Shown in pieces: positions 37,002 through 41,846 of a stretch of 41,846 nt of DNA (within the stretch, counting starts at the first letter, position 1; each line of letters opens with the position of its first letter). The DNA comes from Candidatus Nomurabacteria bacterium (GTDB taxonomy: Bacteria > Patescibacteriota > Minisyncoccia > Phycocordibacterales > UBA9973). The translations under genes and the position numbers were made by a program. Location of the stretch: NCBI GenBank assembly GCA_016186435.1, contig JACPLQ010000003.1, positions 1 to 41,846 of the forward strand. The letters are read 5' to 3'. A model generated the notes under the pieces. The model had not been told where the DNA came from and searched no databases. It saw nothing but the letters and a program-made list of their open reading frames with translations.

Positions 37002-40000
37002 TTAATCTTCTATAAAGATAGGCTTTTTCTTCGGAGCTGAGCACGATACAGGCACTCCATTTGTTCCAGTACAAGTCCAGACATAGTTAGAAACATTCCA
37101 TGCGCCAATAACGGGTGTTCCAGAAGAACAGGTGTTAGGCGGATTGGTTGCGCATACGCCGTATGTGCCGGGATTAATATCACAGTCAGAAGGATTTGTG
37201 GCTCCATTTATGCATTTTCCGTCGGGGCCGAGAGTACATTTGGGGTAGTTAACCGCTGCTTTGTTCTCGCACTTCTCATCGTCCGAACAAGACGGAGTAC
37301 TGCAAGATTGTGAAGATGGCCCTACGCAGTTTGCTCCACCATTCTGAGGCGCTGGATTGGTGCAAGTGCGATCTTGGGTTCCTGTCTGACCGCAAGCAGT
37401 AACACTGCAAGGACCCCAGGCGCTCCACCCGCCATTTACAAGCCCCGCTTTGCATTTATTTTCACTAACGCTCCAGCCGCTGCCGACTTCGCAGTTTGAA
37501 GTTACTGTTTCCTGATCTAGGAGCACAGCATTGTTGTAAAGATAAAATGTTCGGCCAGAATATGGAACTATTACTCCTGTTTTAGTGCCAGAATCGACAG
37601 TGCCGGTGCTTACAGGAGGAGTAATTGCAAAATTAGGAGAAGAAGCTCCGCTATTGTTCGTACTACTGGTCACAGCAGAACCTAGTACAACTTCAGGACT
37701 TGTCACATCCCATGTGAGGGTAGTAGTGCAAGTATCCGCTCCTGCCGAAATACTACAAGGATTAAGATTTGCAGAAAGTGTGCCGGACATAACCGGAGTG
37801 GCTGTCACCTTCACCTCCGTCCACGTCGCTCCGCAGTTGTTGGTTTCGCCTGTTCCCGAACTGTTAGATTCAGTAACAGTGCCGACCCAGGAAGCATTGT
37901 TGTCGGCACAGGCGCGGATGTATTTGGTGCCGGTAGTGGCGAACCTATACGGAGCTGAAGCGATAACACTTCCTCCATTGGCTGGAATTAGTCCAGTTGT
38001 TTTAGTGACATAACCGCTCGTTACGGCAGTGTGGTCAGTATCTTCGTCAAACTGGAAGAGGTGGTAGATACCGCCGGTCCCGCTAGAAACGTAAGAGCCG
38101 GCGGAAGCGGTACCGTTGTTGGTTATCGTAGCCGAATAACTTGTAACTACATTTATCGTGGCGGTGGTCGGAGTGATTGTCGAGGCGGTGAGGTCAGGGG
38201 CGGACGGCGGACTTACCGTTACGCTTGTCCACGTCGCTCCGCAGTTGTTGTCTTCATTGGATTCGGCGATAATGCCCGCCGGGTCCGGCGGCAAGTCCGC
38301 GCAGGCGCGAATATATTTGGTGCCGGAAGTTGCGAAAGTGTATGTAGTGGAAATTGGCACAGTTCCGCCGGAAGCATTGATGGCGCTTGTGGTTTGGACT
38401 GTATTGGTGGCATTGATTGCGTCGTGGTTGCTGTCTTCGTCAAACTGAAACTTGTGAGTGATGGTTCCAGAAGCGGCAGCGTTGCCGATATTGGAAATAA
38501 TGGCGGAGAAAGTTCGGGGAATATTTGCTGTGGCATCAGTCGGAGCGACTGCTCCGGCGGTGAGGTCGGGGGCGGGGGGCGGACTTACCGTTACAGCTGT
38601 CCACTCGGGACTGCAGTTATTTTCCTTAGTTGATTCATTGACATTATCGCTTGACAAAACATTGGCGCAGGCCTGGACTTTGTATGTTCCAATAGATGAA
38701 AAGGTATATGATTGAGTTATAGTTTCACTGCTGTACTCTCCTGGATAAAGCGCTGATGTAGAAATGTATGGATATGGCGAAGTATAAATTGGAGAGCCGG
38801 TAGAGGAAGTCACTTGAAAGTAGCTATGAGATTTTTTAGCAAATTTGTCGCCTTGATTGGTGATGACGGCAGACAACGTTGCGGGAACATTCACAGTGGC
38901 ATTCGCCGGAGTGGTATTGGAAGCAATCAGGTCAGGAGACTCCGATTTATTTTCTGAACATGACGCATTCGCGCCGCCGCCCGAGCCGAGACAATCCCAT
39001 GTCCAGGTATACGTCAAGCTTTTGGGATTCGCGCTCTCCCCAGTGGCACAACCATAATGCGCGTCATGCCCGTCCGAGACCAAACAGGCGCCATTGACTA
39101 TTCCGGTTGGTTTGGGTTCAGTGCAAAATGCGGTGCCGTAGGAATTATCACAAGTCCATTTGTAAGAGGAAGAGTCATCTGGAGTATCAGTGCTTGTACC
39201 TCTAATACAAGCATTGTGAGGAGAACCGCAAGCAGGCAGGTCAGAGTTTTCACTAACCTTCACATCCGTCCAATCCCCGCAGTTGTTGTCCTCGTTGGAC
39301 TCGTCAATCACTCCCGGCAGGTCCGACGGGCCCGACGAGTACGGCGGCAAGTCGGCGCAGGCGCGGACTGAATACGTGCCGGCAGAGGTGAAAGTATATT
39401 GGGAAGAAGTTGCCGTTATTCTTGTCTGCGATGGGATAGCAGATGTGTTATTGGCGGAAATCCAAGTAGCGGAAGGACTGCAAGTGGCAGGAGGGGGATT
39501 GCCAGCACAGGCGGTAGTGGAGAGCTGAAAGAAAGTTTTGAAAGAGCTGTCGGTACTCACATCACCTGCGTTGGCAACAAAAGCAGAGAAACTCACCGGT
39601 GTATTGACAACAGCGCTATTAGGTGAAGGAGCATAAGCCGTGAGGTCGGGGAATTTGGTGGAGGAATTTTTGTCATAGTTAAAAATTACATCACAATTTT
39701 TAGTAACCGGTCCAGATTCATATTGGGTATTATTAGTTAGAAAACCTCTGCCAGTTTTAGGGCAGTCTCCCCTAACATTACCCGTATTTACAGTATACCC
39801 ACCACTTGTATTGGTATTCACATTGAAAATTGCCTTCACGTCTTTTTGCACTGATGATGATACAGGTGTAGGAGTGCCGCCAGCGAGAGGATCGGCGGTC
39901 GCGGTAACCGTATAAGGAGCTACTTCTACCTCTTTATACTGCAAAGTAAAATAAATTTCAGTAGGCGCCGGCGGGGTAGTGATAGTTTGCGACGAAGCAT

Positions 40001-41141
40001 CGGGAGGAGTGCCACCAGTGGGTTCTTCACAATCGGGACCGCACACACTAGCTATGGCTCGGGGAGTAATATCTTTAAAAAATTGAATTCCGGCAAGTAT
40101 GGAGGTAGCTTTGGGCGCCAAAATTTGTTGCGATCCCCCACCAGGTTTCTCGCCGCCAGCGCATGCCGATACTCCGCAGGAATCCACCGAAGCACATTGG
40201 CCGTTAACGATTTCTCTATGGGGCTTGGTACCTGATGAACAAGTAGAAGAGGTTGTGCCCAAAGTCTGGGTTTTAGACGGAGAAATACTGTATAGCTGGT
40301 ATGTTTTGCCGCCATTTTGCACCTCGCTCGGCGTAATGGAGCTAATAGCGTAGTCCCCATAAGGCATCCGCTCGCAGGTTTTGCCGATGGAATTGGTACC
40401 ATCACAATTGGGCGCGCCGGAAGGGCCACTCATAGTCCAGCTCGCAGACGGTTTGAAAGCTATAAGCTTATTTTCTTTATCAAAGGCCTGGGTCTCCACA
40501 GTAACTTTGCCCCGCGGCTCGATGTCCGCCTTGAGGTCTAGGCGCAGGCAGTCAAAATCATACCCATTTGTATCCGAAACCCAGCCGGACCAGCCACCCG
40601 TAGCAGGAGTGGAAGCTGAAGCCCCCTGTTGGGTCTTGCAAGCATCGTCCGAGGCGCCTATTTCTATTTTGGGATTTTTAATGGCCGCGCCTAGGGGAGC
40701 AGTTCTCGTTTCCAGATACACTTTGGCGCAGTTCGGGTCGTAAGCGTTCGCATCCGTGGTCCAGCCGGAGCTTCCACCACCTTCGCTGGCCCAAGGCGTA
40801 TAGCGCGCCGGGCCAACTTCCGCATTGCAGGACGTACTGCCTCTATCTGAAAGCTGGATGCCCACCCGGAAATCTGTGCTCTCCGAGATGCCGGACAGGT
40901 ACACCCGGGCGCAATCGGCATCGTAACCGTTAGAGTCCAGCGCATAGCCCGACCAGCCGCCGGAAGTGATTGCTGTCGTTCCAATATTGTTGCCGCAATT
41001 TTGGTCGCTTAACTGCAGGCTAAACGTTGCCGCGGCGGAAGTTTTTGGGGCTATTGTAACTGCAAAACCGAGCGCTGCTACGACCAAGGACACATAAAAA
41101 ACAGAACGCAAAGAAACTTGCATGATAGATTTTTTACTCAT
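37002..41141 (-). CDS. Large secreted surface protein with CARDB repeats and a thrombospondin-type module
   Basis: The product (1379 residues from this start) has a Sec-type signal (VFYVSLVVAALGFAV with an AXA-like TSAAA end). Three N-terminal Cys-containing repeats follow with the pattern GGWSGYALDSNGYDADCARV, then a middle region with a VTATADPLAGGTPTPV module. Four CARDB-type domains each begin PDLTA or PDLIAS, at about 39650, 38935, 38570 and 38190. A TSP1-like module (GGWSAWGPCSVTACG, near 37430) and Cys-rich ends complete it. No LPXTG or C-terminal membrane helix is visible. A surface or adhesion role is inferred. The ATG at 41141 lies seven bases after TATAAT; an upstream in-frame start at 41201 would place residues before the signal. 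Confidence 0.85.
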   Translation of the reverse strand: MSKKSIMQVSLRSVFYVSLVVAALGFAVTIAPKTSAAATFSLQLSDQNCGNNIGTTAITSGGWSGYALDSNGYDADCARVYLSGISESTDFRVGIQLSDRGSTSCNAEVGPARYTPWASEGGGSSGWTTDANAYDPNCAKVYLETRTAPLGAAIKNPKIEIGASDDACKTQQGASASTPATGGWSGWVSDTNGYDFDCLRLDLKADIEPRGKVTVETQAFDKENKLIAFKPSASWTMSGPSGAPNCDGTNSIGKTCERMPYGDYAISSITPSEVQNGGKTYQLYSISPSKTQTLGTTSSTCSSGTKPHREIVNGQCASVDSCGVSACAGGEKPGGGSQQILAPKATSILAGIQFFKDITPRAIASVCGPDCEEPTGGTPPDASSQTITTPPAPTEIYFTLQYKEVEVAPYTVTATADPLAGGTPTPVSSSVQKDVKAIFNVNTNTSGGYTVNTGNVRGDCPKTGRGFLTNNTQYESGPVTKNCDVIFNYDKNSSTKFPDLTAYAPSPNSAVVNTPVSFSAFVANAGDVSTDSSFKTFFQLSTTACAGNPPPATCSPSATWISANNTSAIPSQTRITATSSQYTFTSAGTYSVRACADLPPYSSGPSDLPGVIDESNEDNNCGDWTDVKVSENSDLPACGSPHNACIRGTSTDTPDDSSSYKWTCDNSYGTAFCTEPKPTGIVNGACLVSDGHDAHYGCATGESANPKSLTYTWTWDCLGSGGGANASCSENKSESPDLIASNTTPANATVNVPATLSAVITNQGDKFAKKSHSYFQVTSSTGSPIYTSPYPYISTSALYPGEYSSETITQSYTFSSIGTYKVQACANVLSSDNVNESTKENNCSPEWTAVTVSPPPAPDLTAGAVAPTDATANIPRTFSAIISNIGNAAASGTITHKFQFDEDSNHDAINATNTVQTTSAINASGGTVPISTTYTFATSGTKYIRACADLPPDPAGIIAESNEDNNCGATWTSVTVSPPSAPDLTASTITPTTATINVVTSYSATITNNGTASAGSYVSSGTGGIYHLFQFDEDTDHTAVTSGYVTKTTGLIPANGGSVIASAPYRFATTGTKYIRACADNNASWVGTVTESNSSGTGETNNCGATWTEVKVTATPVMSGTLSANLNPCSISAGADTCTTTLTWDVTSPEVVLGSAVTSSTNNSGASSPNFAITPPVSTGTVDSGTKTGVIVPYSGRTFYLYNNAVLLDQETVTSNCEVGSGWSVSENKCKAGLVNGGWSAWGPCSVTACGQTGTQDRTCTNPAPQNGGANCVGPSSQSCSTPSCSDDEKCENKAAVNYPKCTLGPDGKCINGATNPSDCDINPGTYGVCATNPPNTCSSGTPVIGAWNVSNYVWTCTGTNGVPVSCSAPKKKPIFIED

Positions 41142-41148
41142 GGGTTGA

Positions 41149-41154
41149 ATTATA
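41149..41154 (-). promoter_or_regulatory. Consensus -10 of the large surface-protein gene
   Basis: On the minus strand TATAAT is followed by TCAACCC and the ATG at 41141. The gene would be expressed from a leaderless message; no -35 match is obvious. Confidence 0.55.
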
Positions 41155-41192
41155 CCGCAAAATAAAAAAACAGGCATATTGCTTGTGGATAA

Positions 41193-41203
41193 CCCCCACA
41201 CCT
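41193..41203. repeat. Left inverted repeat of the GIY-YIG cassette
   Basis: CCCCCACACCT recurs as AGGTGTGGGGG at 41519-41529. Together they bracket the GIY-YIG gene. Confidence 0.7.
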
Positions 41204-41204
41204 T

Positions 41205-41234
41205 TTGTTTTATTGCTTCAGATCATTGTATAAT
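41205..41234 (+). promoter_or_regulatory. Promoter of the GIY-YIG gene
   Basis: TTGTTT (41205-41210) and TATAAT (41229-41234) are separated by 18 bases. The ATG lies eight bases after the -10, so the message would be leaderless or nearly so. Confidence 0.6.
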
Positions 41235-41242
41235 GTTTATAT

Positions 41243-41497
41243 ATGTATTATGTGTATGTTCTAAAAAGTTGCAAAGATGAAAAACTATATGTTGGTTCAA
41301 CTAATGATCTGAAGCGAAGACTTTCGGAACACAACAACGGCCTTAATCGTTCAACAAAAGCAAGGCGTCCATTTGAACTTCGTTATTATGAAGCTTGCAG
41401 TAATGAACACGATGCCAGAACAAGAGAATATAACCTAAAGAAAGACGGAAAAGCGCTTGGGCAACTTAAAAGGAGAATTTCCGAAAGTCTTTTATAA
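41243..41497 (+). CDS. GIY-YIG endonuclease-domain protein
   Basis: The 84 residues are almost entirely a GIY-YIG nuclease domain of the UPF0213/YhbQ-like kind: YYVYVLKS (GIY equivalent), KLYVGSTNDLKRRLSEHN (YIG equivalent with the catalytic Arg), RRPFELRYYEAC and ARTREYNLKK with the metal-binding Glu. Its function is unknown; such small genes are abundant and mobile in this bacterial group. It is a single-gene unit framed by inverted repeats, with its own promoter and terminator. Confidence 0.93.
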   Translation: MYYVYVLKSCKDEKLYVGSTNDLKRRLSEHNNGLNRSTKARRPFELRYYEACSNEHDARTREYNLKKDGKALGQLKRRISESLL

Positions 41498-41499
41498 AT

Positions 41500-41529
41500 C
41501 CCCACAACCTATGCATATAGGTGTGGGGG
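41500..41529. repeat. Right palindrome and inverted repeat of the GIY-YIG cassette
   Basis: CCCCACAACCTATGCATATA followed by GGTGTGGGG forms a 29-base imperfect palindrome starting three bases after the stop. Its right arm, AGGTGTGGGGG (41519-41529), is the inverse of 41193-41203. Confidence 0.75.
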
Positions 41530-41547
41530 ATAAATAAAAATAAAAAC

Positions 41548-41583
41548 AGCACACCGAATCATAGACTGGTGTGCTCTTTTTTT
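41548..41583. terminator. Bidirectional rho-independent terminator
   Basis: AGCACACC and GGTGTGCT form an eight-base perfect stem around a 12-base loop, followed on the plus strand by CTTTTTTT. On the minus strand the stem is followed by GTTTTTATTTTTA. It can end both the GIY-YIG transcript and the partial gene that enters from the right. Confidence 0.85.
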
Positions 41584-41647
41584 GGAGAGAAATTTAGGCA
41601 TCTCTCTCCGATTGCCCGCTTGCCTAAGGCGATGAAGGCGTTTGTTT

Positions 41648-41846
41648 CTACTGATCGTGATCGGCCCCAACCGTACCAGTGATACACTGGCGGTTGTTGA
41701 GGTCGACAACGCCGATACCGAAGACCTCGACCGTCTTGCAAACGGTCAGGATCATCCCAACTACCGCGGTGCGACCCTGCTTAACGTCCGACTCGTCGAG
41801 CCGGAAGTAATTGTAGTCGGCTCCTTCCGACTTCAAGGCCGCCGTG
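41648..41846 (-). CDS. Hypothetical protein, C-terminal part (partial), GC-rich gene
   Basis: The frame is open to the end of the window, so the start lies outside it. About 65 residues are visible, with KQGRTAVVGMILTVCKTVEV, FGIGVVDLNNRQ and the end GTVGADHDQ, which look like beta strands. I do not recognise it. GC content is much higher than in the pilus and glycolytic genes and resembles the small Cys protein at 14614-14829. It ends before the bidirectional terminator. Confidence 0.55.
   Translation of the reverse strand, partial: TAALKSEGADYNYFRLDESDVKQGRTAVVGMILTVCKTVEVFGIGVVDLNNRQCITGTVGADHDQ

Noticed and set aside
37585-39626. Long plus-strand open frames opposite the surface-protein gene
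   Set aside because: They mirror the repeats of the minus-strand gene and show no family motifs or start signals.
41509-41741. Other short minus-strand frames overlapping the terminator
   Set aside because: They run through the bidirectional terminator and overlap the better-supported GC-rich partial frame.
1-41846. UGA read as glycine, as in some CPR lineages
   Set aside because: TGA ends metG at the expected position, and no recognised conserved gene needs in-frame TGA.

Overview
The window looks like a chromosome segment from an ultra-small bacterium of the Candidate Phyla Radiation (Patescibacteria), most likely a Parcubacteria-type lineage. The basis is gene content and style, not a database match: compact AT-leaning DNA, one long minus-strand run of housekeeping genes with gaps of a few bases, streamlined aminoacyl-tRNA synthetases, an EF-P with a non-canonical loop, a type IV pilus operon, a ComEC uptake system split over two genes, and a large CARDB-repeat surface protein. 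TGA is used as a normal stop (for example in metG), so there is no sign of UGA recoding. I saw no rRNA, tRNA or CRISPR array. No gene-free stretch exceeds 300 bases.

Layout. 1-2061 (+): end of a membrane-anchored Ig-like protein, recA, efp. 2142-6865 (-): rpsR, ssb, rpsF, tatD, metG, AI-2E family permease. 6905-14829 (-): M16 peptidase, a Nudix/DUF559 cassette bracketed by inverted repeats, glyS, a membrane protein, recO, a metallo-beta-lactamase-fold hydrolase, a MazG-like protein, a HAD phosphatase and a GC-rich Cys protein. 14887-20098 (-): ileS, argS, dut. 20138-20778 (+): a PaaX/Cas2-like gene between two imperfect repeats. 20784-27686 (-): tmk, Nudix, glyA, ComEC hydrolase, comEC, rnhA, recJ. 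27723-28082 (+): HIT protein. 28084-31094 (-): hypothetical gene, a second PaaX/Cas2-like gene between repeats, pgk, tpiA. 31118-36872 (-): pilus operon. 37002-41141 (-): giant secreted protein. 41193-41529: GIY-YIG cassette. End: a GC-rich partial gene.

How the genes fit together. Pilus proteins (PilB, PilC, four pilin-like proteins) and ComEC plus its separate hydrolase are consistent with DNA uptake. recJ and rnhA sit upstream of comEC, and tmk, glyA and dut are close by, so a link to nucleotide salvage is plausible. The rest is core translation (four synthetases, EF-P, bS6, bS18), recombination (RecA, RecO, RecJ, SSB) and lower glycolysis (Pgk, TpiA).

Most unusual points. (1) Two divergent PaaX/Cas2-like genes without CRISPR, each lying between two copies of its own palindromic repeat, one over the promoter and one just after the stop. 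(2) A Nudix-DUF559 pair framed by 34-bp inverted repeats identical at 33 of 34 positions, and a GIY-YIG gene framed by shorter inverted repeats. (3) Palindromic GC-rich elements related to the intergenic ones lie in frame inside recA, ileS (three places), efp, glyS, rnhA and comEC, adding extra peptides to essential proteins. (4) Around seventeen genes have a -10 box, often with an extended TGn, ending only 6-8 bases before the start codon, which implies widespread leaderless mRNAs. (5) The HIGH signature is altered in both MetRS and IleRS.
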